NCBI GenBank assembly: GCA_947473805.1
Contig: CANJGB010000005.1
Location: 1-64,000, forward strand
DNA length: 64,000 nucleotides
Source: Alphaproteobacteria bacterium
GTDB lineage: Bacteria; Pseudomonadota; Alphaproteobacteria; Ferrovibrionales; Ferrovibrionaceae
Reading direction: 5' to 3'
Position numbers and translations under genes: made by a program. The notes under the pieces were generated by a model. That model saw nothing but the letters and a program-made list of their open reading frames with translations, had not been told where the DNA came from and did not search any database. This document shows, piece after piece, positions 49,844 through 58,580 of the stretch (position 1 is the stretch's first letter; each line of letters starts with the position of its first letter).

Positions 49844-50482
49844 ATGAAACGCCTGTTCGCCTGCCTGCTGTTCCTCGTGGCTGCCCTGCCGGCCGTCGCC
49901 GCGCCGCTGAGCGACGCCGACAAGGCCGATGTCGTGCGCGTCGAGGCGTACATGAACAGCGTCAAGACCCTGAGCGGCCGGTTCCTGCAGCTGGCCCCGG
50001 ACGGCCAGTCGTCGGAAGGCAAGTTCTGGCTGAGCCGGCCGGGGCGGCTGCGCTTCGAATACGATCCGCCGGTGCCGGTGCTGGTGGTCGGCGACGGCAC
50101 GTTCCTGATCTTCCGCGACAACGAACTGAACCAGACCGACCGCGTGCCGATCGGCTCCACCCCCATCGGCGTGCTGGTGCGCGAGAACGTTAAGCTGTCG
50201 GGCGACCTGACGGTGGATTCGGTCGAGCGCCAGAAGGGCATATTGCGCGTCACCGTGTTCGACACCGTGCGGCCGCGCGAGGGCAAGCTGACCATGACGT
50301 TCGACGACGGCACGCAATTGGCGCTGCGCCAGTGGCGGGTGCTGGACGCCCGCGGCCAGTCAACTAACGTCAGCCTGAGCGCTGTCGAGGTGAACCAGCC
50401 GGTCGAGCGCCGCCTATTCGTCTATATCGACAAGACCAAGGAAGAAATCGACCGCGACAACGTGATGCGCGGGCGAAAGTAG
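49844..50482 (+). CDS. lolA: Outer-membrane lipoprotein carrier LolA
   Basis: A 212-aa periplasmic chaperone carrying lipoproteins from LolCDE to the outer membrane. A signal peptide (MKRLFACLLFLVAALPAVAA) precedes VEAYMNSVKTLSGRFLQLAPDGQSSEGKFWLSRPGRLRFEYDPP, the family's conserved opening, and ends with a beta sheet (LTMTFDDGTQLALRQWRVLDARGQSTNVSL). The ATG at 49844 is the only one with a signal peptide. The position just after ftsK is conserved in proteobacteria. Confidence 0.94.
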   Translation: MKRLFACLLFLVAALPAVAAPLSDADKADVVRVEAYMNSVKTLSGRFLQLAPDGQSSEGKFWLSRPGRLRFEYDPPVPVLVVGDGTFLIFRDNELNQTDRVPIGSTPIGVLVRENVKLSGDLTVDSVERQKGILRVTVFDTVRPREGKLTMTFDDGTQLALRQWRVLDARGQSTNVSLSAVEVNQPVERRLFVYIDKTKEEIDRDNVMRGRK

Positions 50483-50634
50483 CTCGCCCCGGTCCAGGGC
50501 CCATATTTGCCGCCGCCCGGACCCAAAAATCGCCGGAAAACCCCCGTTTCGATTGACTTCCGCCGCCGCCCTTGCATCCTATGGCCGGCCCTGATTCGAC
50601 GTCGAGTCCGGGCGTACGCCCACGGAGACGCGAC

Positions 50635-51726
50635 ATGCGGCACATCCTCGCCACCCTGGCCACAACCTTAGCGTTGGGCCTTTGCGCGCCCGCCTTCGCC
50701 CAGCAGAAGGTGGTGAACGTCTACAACTGGTCGGACTATATCGACGACAAGATCCTGGAGGACTTCACCAAGGAGACCGGGATCAAGGTCGTCTACGACG
50801 TCTATGACTCGAACGACATCCTGGAAACCAAGCTGCTGGCCGGCAAGACCGGCTATGACGTGGTGGTGCCGACCAACAACTACCTGGCGCGGCTGATCCA
50901 GGCCGGCGTGCTGGCCAAGCTCGACAAAGGCAAGCTGCCCAACCTGGTCCACATGGACAAGGAGCTGATGGGCCGCATGGCCAATTACGACGCCGGCAAC
51001 GACCACGCGGTGATCTACCTGTGGGGCACCACGGGCATCGGGCTGAACGCCGAGAAGATCAAGGCGCGGGTCAAGAACCCGCCGGCCAATTCGCTGGCGA
51101 TGATTTTCGACCCGGCCCTGGTGTCGAAGTTCGCCGATTGCGGCGTCAACATGCTGGACGCGCCGGACGAGGTGATTCCCGCCGTGCTGAAATTCCTCGG
51201 CGAGAATCCGAACGCCAAGGACGCCGCCACCCTGGCCAAGGCCGAGGCGCAGCTGAAGAAGGTGCGCCCGTACATCCGCAAGTTCCACTCCAGCCAGTAC
51301 ATCAACGACCTGGCGAACGGCGACACCTGCCTGGCGTTCGGCTGGTCGGGCGACATCCTGCAGGCCAAGTCGCGCGCCGACGAGGCGAAGAACGGCGTCA
51401 AGGTGCAGTACCTGCTGCCGCGGGAAGGCGCGCTGCAGTGGTTCGACAGCTTTGCCGTGCCCGTCGATGCCCCGAACAAGGACAACGCCATGGCGTTCAT
51501 CGACTACATGATGAACCCCAAGGTGATCGCCCGCGCGTCGAACAAGGTGCAGTACCCGAACGGCAACAAGGACTCGATCAAGTTCGTCGACAAGGAAGCG
51601 ATGGCGGACGAGGACGTGTGGCCGAAGCCGGAGGCGATCAAGCGCCTGTACACCATCACGCCCAACAACCAGCAGCAGATGCGCAGCTTCACCCGCGTGT
51701 GGACCAGCGTGAAGGGCGGCAGCTAG
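50635..51726 (+). CDS. potF: Polyamine ABC transporter substrate-binding protein
   Basis: A 363-aa periplasmic binding protein of the PotD/PotF family. A signal peptide (ending APAFAQ) precedes VVNVYNWSDYIDDKILEDFTKETGIKVVYDVYDSNDILETKLLAGKTGYDVVVPTN, the classic polyamine-binder opening. LWGTTGIGLN and CLAFGWSGDILQA are other landmarks. Putrescine is the likely ligand from similarity to PotF. It heads the potFGHI operon; a terminator-like hairpin separates it from the ATPase gene. Confidence 0.94.
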   Translation: MRHILATLATTLALGLCAPAFAQQKVVNVYNWSDYIDDKILEDFTKETGIKVVYDVYDSNDILETKLLAGKTGYDVVVPTNNYLARLIQAGVLAKLDKGKLPNLVHMDKELMGRMANYDAGNDHAVIYLWGTTGIGLNAEKIKARVKNPPANSLAMIFDPALVSKFADCGVNMLDAPDEVIPAVLKFLGENPNAKDAATLAKAEAQLKKVRPYIRKFHSSQYINDLANGDTCLAFGWSGDILQAKSRADEAKNGVKVQYLLPREGALQWFDSFAVPVDAPNKDNAMAFIDYMMNPKVIARASNKVQYPNGNKDSIKFVDKEAMADEDVWPKPEAIKRLYTITPNNQQQMRSFTRVWTSVKGGS

Positions 51727-51759
51727 CACCCGCCACATCGATGACGTCACCCCACCCCT

Positions 51760-51788
51760 CCCTCCCCCCTTCAAGGGGGAGGGTTTTT
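51760..51788 (+). terminator. Intercistronic hairpin with T-run between potF and potG
   Basis: CCCTCCCCC (51760-51768) pairs with GGGGGAGGG (51775-51783) around a six-base loop, and TTTTT follows. It lies 34 bp after the potF stop and 6 bp before the potG start. Partial termination here would make more binding protein than membrane transporter from a single promoter. Confidence 0.75.
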
Positions 51789-51793
51789 ACTGA

Positions 51794-52939
51794 ATGAGCG
51801 CCATGCACGCCTCGCCGCGCAAACCGGCCGAACCGTGGAACGATCCCGCGGCTGTTCCCTATATCCGCCTGCGCGAGGTGTCGAAGGCGTTCGGCCCGGT
51901 CAACGCGGTGGACCGCATCAGCCTGGACATTCATCGCGGCGAGTTCTTCTCGCTGCTGGGTCCGTCGGGTTGCGGCAAGACCACGCTGCTGCGCCTGCTG
52001 GCGGGGTTCGAGACGCCGACCGGCGGCGTGATCGAGATCGACGGCACCGACATGTCGGCGGTGCCGGCGCACCGTCGCCCGGTCAACATGATGTTCCAGT
52101 CCTACGCCCTGTTCCCGCACATGAGCGTGGCGCAGAACATTGCCTTCGGCCTGAAGCAGGACCGCCTGCCCAAGGCCGACATCGCCACCCGCGTGGACGA
52201 GATGCTGGGCCTGGTGCAGCTGGCGAAGCTCGGCGACCGCAAGCCGCACCAGCTCTCGGGCGGCCAGCGCCAGCGCGTGGCGCTGGCGCGCGCCTTGGCC
52301 AAACGGCCCAAGCTGCTGCTGCTGGACGAGCCGCTGGCGGCGCTGGACAAGCGCCTGCGCGAGCAGACGCAGTTTGAGCTGATGGCCGTCCAGGAGCGGC
52401 TGGGCATCACCTTCGTCATCGTGACGCACGACCAGGAGGAGGCGATGACCATGTCGTCGCGCATCGCGGTCATGGATGCGGGTCATATCCGCCAGGTCGC
52501 GCCGCCGGCGGAAGTGTACGAGTTTCCCAATTCGCGCTACGTCGCGACGTTCATCGGCGACGCCAACATTTTCGAGGGCCGGGTCGAGCGGGCGGCGAGT
52601 GACAGCGTCACCATTCATTCCGCCGAGGCAGGCCGCCTGTTCGTGGACCGCAGCGTCGCGTCACCGGTGGACGCGACCGTGTGGGTGGCGGTGCGGCCGG
52701 AGAAGATCGCCATCGCGGCCGAGCCGCCGGCTGATGCCAGCGTGAACTGCGTCGAGGGCACGGTGTTCGACATCGGCTATCTGGGCGACATGTCGATCTT
52801 CCATGTCGCGCTGGCAGGTGGGCGGCGCGTGCGGGTGGCGCAGGCGAACCGCTATCGCCTGGTCGACCGCGCCATCACCTGGAGCGACCGCGTGTGGCTG
52901 ACCTGGCCGCCCGGCGCCGGCGTGGTGCTGCTGACATGA
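51794..52939 (+). CDS. potG: Polyamine ABC transporter ATP-binding protein
   Basis: A 381-aa ABC ATPase: Walker A GPSGCGKTT, Q-loop MFQSYALFPHM, signature LSGGQRQR, Walker B LLLLDEPLAALD, H-loop VTHDQEEA. The C-terminal ~130 residues form the TOBE regulatory domain (FIGDANIFEGRV, GTVFDIGYLGDMSIFHVAL), as in PotA/PotG. Its TGA overlaps the ATG of potH (ATGA). Confidence 0.96.
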   Translation: MSAMHASPRKPAEPWNDPAAVPYIRLREVSKAFGPVNAVDRISLDIHRGEFFSLLGPSGCGKTTLLRLLAGFETPTGGVIEIDGTDMSAVPAHRRPVNMMFQSYALFPHMSVAQNIAFGLKQDRLPKADIATRVDEMLGLVQLAKLGDRKPHQLSGGQRQRVALARALAKRPKLLLLDEPLAALDKRLREQTQFELMAVQERLGITFVIVTHDQEEAMTMSSRIAVMDAGHIRQVAPPAEVYEFPNSRYVATFIGDANIFEGRVERAASDSVTIHSAEAGRLFVDRSVASPVDATVWVAVRPEKIAIAAEPPADASVNCVEGTVFDIGYLGDMSIFHVALAGGRRVRVAQANRYRLVDRAITWSDRVWLTWPPGAGVVLLT

Positions 52940-53949
52940 GCGGGCCCGAGCCGCGCATCGCCTATCTCGCGGGGCGCCACGCCGAACCGACGGCGCTGGA
53001 ACGCCTGTTCTATCGCCTGATGGCAGTGCCGGCCTTCGCCGCGCTCGTCGCGTTAGCCGACCGTATCGGCCTGACGCGGCGCGGCGCGGTGATCGCCATC
53101 CCCTATGGCTGGCTGGTGCTGTTCTGCCTGCTGCCGTTCCTGATCGTGCTGAAGCTGAGCTTCGCCGAGGCCGAACTGGCGCAGCCGCCCTATACGCCGC
53201 TGTTCGACTGGGTCGACGGGCATTTCCGCGGCATCAGGGTCAACATCGAGAACTACCGCCTGCTGTTCGAGGACGATCTGTACTGGCGCTCGTACCTGAA
53301 CAGCATCCGCATCGCTTTCACTTCCACGCTGCTGGCGCTGGCCATCGGCCTGCCCATGGCGTACGGCATGGCGCGCGCGCCGCTGGCGTGGCGGACACCG
53401 CTGTTGATGATGGTGATCCTGCCGTTCTGGACCTCGTTCCTGATCCGCGTCTATGCGTGGATCGGCATCCTGAAGAACGAGGGCCTGCTGAACGGGGCGC
53501 TGATGCAGCTGGGCCTGATCGACCAGCCGCTGGTGATCCTGAACACCGAAATCGCGGTGCATATCGGCATCGTCTATTCGTACCTGCCATTCATGATCCT
53601 GCCGCTGTACGCGAACCTGGAGAAGATGGACTGGACCCTGCTGGAGGCGGCGGCCGACCTCGGCTGCCGGCCGGCGCGGGCGTTCTGGACCATCACTGTG
53701 CCCCTGGCTTTGCCCGGCATCGTCGCCGGCTGTTCGCTGGTGTTCATTCCGGCGGTGGGCGAGTTCGTGATCCCCGATTTGCTTGGTGGTTCCGACACCG
53801 TGATGATCGGCAAGACCCTGTGGGTCGAGTTCTTCCAGAACCGCGACTGGCCGCTGTCAAGCGCGGTGGCCGTACTGCTGTTGCTCGCACTTGTTCTGCC
53901 GATTGTGCTGCTGCAGCGGCAGCGCGCGCGGCTGGAGGCGGCACGATGA
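52936..53949 (+). CDS. potH: Polyamine ABC transporter permease, PotH
   Basis: A 337-aa inner membrane protein with six predicted helices in the PotB/PotH arrangement and a longer, ~60-residue N-terminal extension. WRTPLLMMVILPFWTSFLIRVYAWIGIL and the coupling motif EAAADLGCRPARAFWTITVPLALPGI are the family landmarks; the latter docks in the ATPase. Coupled by 4-bp overlaps to both neighbours. Confidence 0.95.
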   Translation: MSGPEPRIAYLAGRHAEPTALERLFYRLMAVPAFAALVALADRIGLTRRGAVIAIPYGWLVLFCLLPFLIVLKLSFAEAELAQPPYTPLFDWVDGHFRGIRVNIENYRLLFEDDLYWRSYLNSIRIAFTSTLLALAIGLPMAYGMARAPLAWRTPLLMMVILPFWTSFLIRVYAWIGILKNEGLLNGALMQLGLIDQPLVILNTEIAVHIGIVYSYLPFMILPLYANLEKMDWTLLEAAADLGCRPARAFWTITVPLALPGIVAGCSLVFIPAVGEFVIPDLLGGSDTVMIGKTLWVEFFQNRDWPLSSAVAVLLLLALVLPIVLLQRQRARLEAAR

Positions 53950-54755
53950 AGCCCGGCTTCAGTGCGACGACGGTACTGGTGCTGACCTTCGGATTCGCAT
54001 TCCTGTATCTGCCGATTCTGATCCTCGTCGTGTTCTCGTTCAATGAATCGAAGCTGGTCACGGTGTGGGCCGGCTTCTCGCTGAAGTGGTACGGCGAGCT
54101 GATGCGGAACGAGGGGCTGAAGGACGCGGCCTGGGTGACCATCCGCGTGGCATTGCTATCGGCAACGCTGGCCACCATTCTGGGTACGCTGGGCGGCCTG
54201 CTGCTGTCGCGCTTCATCAACTTCCGCGGCCGGCTGCTGTTCTCGGCGCTGATTTACGCGCCGCTGATCATGCCCGAAGTGATCACGGGCCTGAGCCAGT
54301 TGCTGCTGTTCGTGGCGCTGGACTGGGCGCGCGGCTACTGGACCCTGGTCATCGCGCACACCACGTTCTGCATGGCGTTCGTCGCTGTCATCGTGCAGTC
54401 GCGCCTGGCCGGTTTCGACCGTGCGCTGGAAGAAGCGGCGATGGACCTGGGCGCCACGCCGGCCAAGACGTTCTTTGTCATCACGCTGCCGATCATCGCC
54501 CCGGCCCTCGTATCAGGCTGGCTGCTGGCCTTCACCCTGTCGCTGGACGACCTGGTGATCTCGTCGTTCACCTCGGGCCCCGGGGCCACGACGCTGCCGA
54601 TGAAGATCTACAGCCAGGTGCGGCTGGGCGTGACGCCGGAGATCAACGCGGTGTCGACCATCCTGATTGCGTTCGTCACGCTGGGCGTCATTGCCGCGAC
54701 CATCGTGCAGAAGCGGCAGTTGGTCCTGCGTGCGCGGGAAGCGCGCGCGGACTAG
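53946..54755 (+). CDS. potI: Polyamine ABC transporter permease, PotI
   Basis: A 269-aa permease of the PotC/PotI type with six helices. FLYLPILILVVFSFNESK at the N-terminus and the coupling loop EEAAMDLGATPAKTFFVITLPIIAPALVSG are diagnostic, and SLDDLVISSFTSGPG follows. Its ATG overlaps the potH stop (ATGA). The final CTAG also supplies the stop of the MarR gene on the opposite strand. With potFGH it completes a full transporter. Confidence 0.95.
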   Translation: MKPGFSATTVLVLTFGFAFLYLPILILVVFSFNESKLVTVWAGFSLKWYGELMRNEGLKDAAWVTIRVALLSATLATILGTLGGLLLSRFINFRGRLLFSALIYAPLIMPEVITGLSQLLLFVALDWARGYWTLVIAHTTFCMAFVAVIVQSRLAGFDRALEEAAMDLGATPAKTFFVITLPIIAPALVSGWLLAFTLSLDDLVISSFTSGPGATTLPMKIYSQVRLGVTPEINAVSTILIAFVTLGVIAATIVQKRQLVLRAREARAD

Positions 54756-55219
54756 CCGGCGAGTTTTTTCAGCAGGGCGATGAGCTGCCGGCGCTCGGCC
54801 TCGGTGAGGTGGCCGGAGAACTGCGTCTCGTGGGCGCGGACAGCAGGCACCATGCGGGTCAGCAGCTGTTGCCCCTGGGCAGTCAGGTGCAAGGCGTGGG
54901 AGCGGCGGTCGCCCGGCACCGGGCGACGCTCAACCAGGTTGCGCTTCTGCAGGCGGTCGATTGCGGCGACGACGGTGGAACGGTCGACGCCCATGGCGTC
55001 GCCCAGTTCGGTCTGGTTCAGCCCGGGCGTGGCATCGATCGGGACGAGCACGCCGAACTGGCCCGGCGTAACGTCGTGTTCGGCAGTCGCCGCGGCGAAA
55101 TCCTGGAACAGGGCGACCTGGGCCCGGCGCAGGTTGTAGCCCAGCAGATCGGGCAACAGGCCGCGGCCCTTTGGGGCCGGCGTCGGCAGTAGTACGTCGC
55201 GGCGTTTAATTTCACTCAT
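54752..55219 (-). CDS. MarR family transcriptional regulator
   Basis: A 155-aa winged-helix regulator. FGVLVPIDATPGLNQTELGDAMGVDRSTVVAAIDRLQKRNLVERRPVPGDRRSHALHLTAQG is the complete MarR DNA-binding domain, including the wing DRRSHAL. Flanking helices make the dimer interface. Ligand and targets are unknown. It converges on potI and reads away from the small RNA region; an interrupted palindrome just upstream of its ATG may be its own operator. Confidence 0.92.
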   Translation of the reverse strand: MSEIKRRDVLLPTPAPKGRGLLPDLLGYNLRRAQVALFQDFAAATAEHDVTPGQFGVLVPIDATPGLNQTELGDAMGVDRSTVVAAIDRLQKRNLVERRPVPGDRRSHALHLTAQGQQLLTRMVPAVRAHETQFSGHLTEAERRQLIALLKKLAG

Positions 55220-55222
55220 GAT

Positions 55223-55233
55223 TAACTACGTTA
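55223..55233. promoter_or_regulatory. Possible operator upstream of the MarR gene
   Basis: TAAC-TAC-GTTA, a perfect interrupted palindrome, sits 4 bp upstream of the MarR start codon. MarR proteins often repress themselves by binding such sites. The site is short and AT-rich in a GC-rich genome; it is a suggestion only. Confidence 0.3.
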
Positions 55234-55324
55234 GGTGAAGGCCCTCGCCGGCGGAAGGGATAATTTCCGCATAGCGCGACACGCCTAGGTTGACGTTCCG
55301 CAGGCCATGCAGAAAGTGCATAGC

Positions 55325-55517
55325 TAATCGGCAAATCCGCCGCTGGTAATGACGGGGCTGTTCGCGAATATCTCTTTCATCGACTGGCGGATAGCCCCCG
55401 CTGCCCGGCCCCCCTAGGCAGCCGTCTGTCAGTCACTGGTGCCGACACGTCCCCTGTCGGCACCTGCTCGAAAGAGCATGAAGCGCCTCGGTCCCCCGGC
55501 CGGGCGCTTCTTTTTTT
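55325..55517 (+). ncRNA. Candidate structured small RNA with C-rich hairpin loops
   Basis: Within the 350-bp gap 55219-55570 the plus strand encodes a chain of stable hairpins. GCTGCC/GGCAGC has loop CGGCCCCCCTA (55400-55422). A perfect 10-bp stem GGTGCCGACA/TGTCGGCACC has loop CGTCCCC (55438-55464). TGCTC/GAGCA has a GAAA tetraloop (55465-55478), and a terminator hairpin (55480-55510) has TCCCCC in its loop and is followed by seven T. ATCCGCC near 55334 can pair with GGCGGAT near 55386. No reading frame with coding character is present. The start is approximate; TTGACG at 55290 could be a -35 box but its -10 is poor. I do not recognise the family. Confidence 0.55.
55480..55517 (+). terminator. 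Intrinsic terminator ending the candidate small RNA
   Basis: GAAGCGCC (55480-55487) pairs with GGCGCTTC (55503-55510), and TTTTTTT follows at 55511-55517. It is a textbook plus-strand terminator although no plus-strand gene lies just upstream; the nearest, potI, ends 725 bp earlier and is followed by a minus-strand gene. Confidence 0.88.
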
Positions 55518-55569
55518 GCGCCGGCACCGGCCCCGGGCCCTATGCTCGCGCGCCCTTACGGATGGTTTC

Positions 55570-56193
55570 ATGCACCCCGCAAATGACGATGACGACCTGC
55601 CCGGAGACCTGCCGCTGAGCGAGGAGGACGAAGCTGCATTGGCCGACCTACCGCAGCTGGCGGCCGTCGTGCGCTTTGCCCGCATGCTGGGTTCGATCGG
55701 CTGGTTCCGCGCGCTGGGCGAGCCGCTGGGCGGGACTGACCGGGCAACTGCCGAATCCTACGCGGCCGCCCTGGGATTTCCCGACGCCTATGTGGCCACT
55801 GTCGCCGACTGGGAAGAGGCCGAAGCCGTGGCCGGCACGCCGGACTGGAATTCGGAATGGTGGGAGGTGGAGGAACAATTGCGCGCCGCGCTGACCGCCG
55901 AAGCGGGCGATCTGGTTGGCGACGAACTGCTGGAGATCGCGCTGACCCATGTGGCCGCAAAAGCCGCCGAGGGCGTGCGCGAGGCGGCGGAAAATGCCGC
56001 CATGCGCGGCGGCAACGCCGACGATGAATTGATCCGCGCGGCGGCGGGCGCCGCCATCCAGGCCTGTCACCAGGCGGCGCTGGTGCTGGCGGCGGATGGC
56101 GATGCGGACCATCCCTTCGCGCTGAAGTTCCGCCTGTTCGAAGCCGGGCGGTGGCCGCTGGGCATTGCCGGCACGACCCTGAACCTGTTCTGA
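55570..56193 (+). CDS. Conserved hypothetical protein (207 aa)
   Basis: The ATG at 55570 gives an acidic 207-aa protein. The N-terminus is very acidic (NDDDDLPGDLPLSEEDEAALADLPQ). The middle has RFARMLGSIGWFRALGEPLGG and a Trp-rich stretch WNSEWWEVEEQLRAAL; the C-terminal half is helical and alanine-rich (AAGAAIQACHQAALVLAAD) and ends FALKFRLFEAGRWPLGIAGTTLNLF. No signal peptide or domain is recognised. It lies 8 bp upstream of the exonuclease III gene, so the two are probably co-transcribed. Confidence 0.8.
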   Translation: MHPANDDDDLPGDLPLSEEDEAALADLPQLAAVVRFARMLGSIGWFRALGEPLGGTDRATAESYAAALGFPDAYVATVADWEEAEAVAGTPDWNSEWWEVEEQLRAALTAEAGDLVGDELLEIALTHVAAKAAEGVREAAENAAMRGGNADDELIRAAAGAAIQACHQAALVLAADGDADHPFALKFRLFEAGRWPLGIAGTTLNLF

Positions 56194-56201
56194 GTAAGAC
56201 C

Positions 56202-57020
56202 ATGGCGCGTGCAAAGAAAGAGATCCCGCTGCGGATCGCGACGTGGAACACCAATTCGGTGCGGCTGCGCTTTGACAGTTTGAAGCAGTTGATGGCCACG
56301 GAAAATCCCGACGTCATCTGCCTGCAGGAAACCAAGGTCGCCGACGAGTTCTTCCCGCGCGACTTCTTCATCGAGCAGGGCTATCCGCACCTGGCCATTG
56401 GCGGGCAGAAGATGTGGCACGGCGTGGCGATTGCCTCGCGCGTGCCGCTGGACGGCGTGGATGCGCGCAAGTGGTGCTCGAAGCAGGACTGCCGCCACAT
56501 GTCGGTGCGCCTGCCCGGCAATATTGAGCTGCATAATTTCTATGTCCCGGCCGGCGGCGATATTCCCGACCCCGAGGTGAACGAGAAGTTTGCCCACAAG
56601 CTGCAGTTCATCGACGAGATGACCGAATGGTCGCGCGGCTACAAGCGCGACGGCGCGCGCACCATCCTGGTCGGCGACCTGAACATTGCGCCGCTGGAAA
56701 CCGACGTGTGGTCGCACAAGCAGCTGCTGCGCGTCGTCAGCCACACGCCCATCGAGACCGCGCGCATGGCGACACTTGTCGAGGCGGGGGGTTGGGTCGA
56801 TGCCATGCGCCGCTTCGTGCCGCCGGAGGAAAAACTTTTCACCTGGTGGAGCTATCGCTCGCCCGACTGGGCCAATGCGAACAAGGGCCGCCGGCTGGAC
56901 CATATCTGGGTGACGCCCGACCTGGTGCCGAACCTGCGTGGCATCAGCGTGCTGAAGTCGTTCCGCGCGCATGAGCCGGCGTCCGACCACGTGCCGGTGC
57001 TGCTCGACATGGTGGCGTGA
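56202..57020 (+). CDS. xthA: Exodeoxyribonuclease III
   Basis: A 272-aa AP endonuclease/3'-5' exonuclease of base excision repair. Active-site motifs are complete: IATWNTNSVRLR, ICLQETKV (metal Glu), HNFYVPAGG, LVGDLNIAPLETDVW (Asp/Asn), WWSYR, RRLDHIWVTPDL and EPASDHVPVLLD (final Asp-His). The ATG at 56202 gives the usual N-terminus with a short basic extension; an upstream in-frame start lies in the preceding gene. Confidence 0.95.
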   Translation: MARAKKEIPLRIATWNTNSVRLRFDSLKQLMATENPDVICLQETKVADEFFPRDFFIEQGYPHLAIGGQKMWHGVAIASRVPLDGVDARKWCSKQDCRHMSVRLPGNIELHNFYVPAGGDIPDPEVNEKFAHKLQFIDEMTEWSRGYKRDGARTILVGDLNIAPLETDVWSHKQLLRVVSHTPIETARMATLVEAGGWVDAMRRFVPPEEKLFTWWSYRSPDWANANKGRRLDHIWVTPDLVPNLRGISVLKSFRAHEPASDHVPVLLDMVA

Positions 57021-57062
57021 TCACTTCGTTGGACAGGCCAATTATCAGACCGCCGCTGGTTC

Positions 57063-58538
57063 ATGGCGGATAAGCCGCCTATTCCCGCCCCGAACATTTC
57101 CGGGGGCATAGTGGGCAGTCTCGATCCGTTTTTCCGGCCGCGGTCCATCGCCATTGTCGGCGCCGGCGACCGGCCCACGTCTTCTGGCGCGGCTGTCTTG
57201 CAGATGCTGCAGCAGGGCGGTTACCCCGGCCGCCTGATCCCGATCAATCCGAAGGGCGGCACGGCGTTTGGCCTCGACATCAGCACCAGCCTGTCGGCGC
57301 TGAGCGAACCGGCGGAGTTGTGCATCGTCGTCATTCGCCCCGACGGCATTCTCGACATCGTGCGCGAGGCCGCGGCCAGCGGCCATCGCCACCTGCTGAT
57401 CCTGCCGGGCGGTTTTGCCGAGGCCGGCGTCGAGGGTCTGAAGCGCGACGCGGAACTGCGCCAGCTGATCGCGGAGCACGGCCTGACCGTGGCCGGGCCG
57501 AACTGCGCCGGGCTGATCCGCCATGACGTGCAGGGTTCGGTTGCGGCCACGTTCCTGCGCAGCATTCCGCCGGGCGGTGGCGTGGCCCTGTTGTCGCAAT
57601 CGGGCGCGGTGGCGGAGGAAATGGTCGCGGCAGCCAATGCGCTGGCCCTGCCCATAGGCACCGTGGTGAGCGTCGGCAATGCCGTGCAGCTGGGCGTGAC
57701 GGAATACCCGGATCATCTGGCCGACGATCCGGCCTGCACCGCCGTACTGCTGTATGTGGAATCCATCGATGACGTGGTGGCGTTCCGCACTGCCGCGCGC
57801 CGCGCGGCACAGCGCAAACCCGTCGTCATGCTGATGGGCGGACGCACGGCAGTCGGCGCGCGCGCCGCCAGTGCCCATACCGGCGCGGTGCCGAACAGCG
57901 ATGCCGCCATCACCGCCTTTGCCGAGGAATGCTGCATCCTGCGGGTTCACTCGTTGCGTGACCTGATGCTGGCGGCCAAGGGCTTCGGCTTTTTCCCGCA
58001 GGGGTTCGGCAAGCGCATCCTGATCCTGTCCAATGCCGGTGGCCCCGCCGTGCTGGCCGCGGACCGCGCGGTGCTGGGCGGGCTGGACGTGCCGCCGCTG
58101 CCGCCGAAGCTGGATGCCGCATTGCACGCCCTGCTGCCGGCGGAGGCGTCGGCAGCCAACCCGGTCGATATCCTGGCCGATGCCCGCGAGGACCGCTTTG
58201 GCGCGGTGCTGGACGCCATGGCGGAAAGCCGCGATGCCTATGACGCCGTGCTGGGCGTGCATGTGGTGCCGTTCATGGTCGATCCGGTGCCGGTGGTCGC
58301 GCGCATCGCCGCAGGTGCGAAACACCTCGGCCTGCCGATGATGCACACGCTGATGGGCACCCTGCCCGAACGGCCCGCCATGCAGGCGGTGCTGGAGCGG
58401 GCGGGCATTCCGCATTTCGCCGATGTCGAGGAAATGGCGGGGGCGGCGGTGCTGCTGGCGCGCTATCCCGGCATCCGGGCGCAGGCGCATGAGCCGGCGC
58501 CCACGACGAAGCCGGCGCTGCGCGCCCGCCGCGACTGA
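57063..58538 (+). CDS. ADP-forming acyl-CoA synthetase, alpha-type subunit
   Basis: A 491-aa protein with a CoA-binding domain (PRSIAIVGAGDRPTSSGAAVLQMLQQGGYPGRLIPINPKG), a succinyl-CoA ligase-like domain (GVALLSQSGAVAEEM) and a second ligase segment with the phospho-acceptor histidine in RAASAHTGAVPNSDAAITAFAEE. It corresponds to the alpha half of acetate-CoA ligase (ADP-forming). The ATP-grasp beta domain is neither fused nor adjacent. The start has no evident ribosome binding site. It may need a beta subunit from elsewhere or act as a CoA transferase-like protein. Confidence 0.88.
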   Translation: MADKPPIPAPNISGGIVGSLDPFFRPRSIAIVGAGDRPTSSGAAVLQMLQQGGYPGRLIPINPKGGTAFGLDISTSLSALSEPAELCIVVIRPDGILDIVREAAASGHRHLLILPGGFAEAGVEGLKRDAELRQLIAEHGLTVAGPNCAGLIRHDVQGSVAATFLRSIPPGGGVALLSQSGAVAEEMVAAANALALPIGTVVSVGNAVQLGVTEYPDHLADDPACTAVLLYVESIDDVVAFRTAARRAAQRKPVVMLMGGRTAVGARAASAHTGAVPNSDAAITAFAEECCILRVHSLRDLMLAAKGFGFFPQGFGKRILILSNAGGPAVLAADRAVLGGLDVPPLPPKLDAALHALLPAEASAANPVDILADAREDRFGAVLDAMAESRDAYDAVLGVHVVPFMVDPVPVVARIAAGAKHLGLPMMHTLMGTLPERPAMQAVLERAGIPHFADVEEMAGAAVLLARYPGIRAQAHEPAPTTKPALRARRD

Positions 58539-58580
58539 ACTTGAGTCCGTGCCCGGCGCGCGCTACAGCCTGCCGGGACC

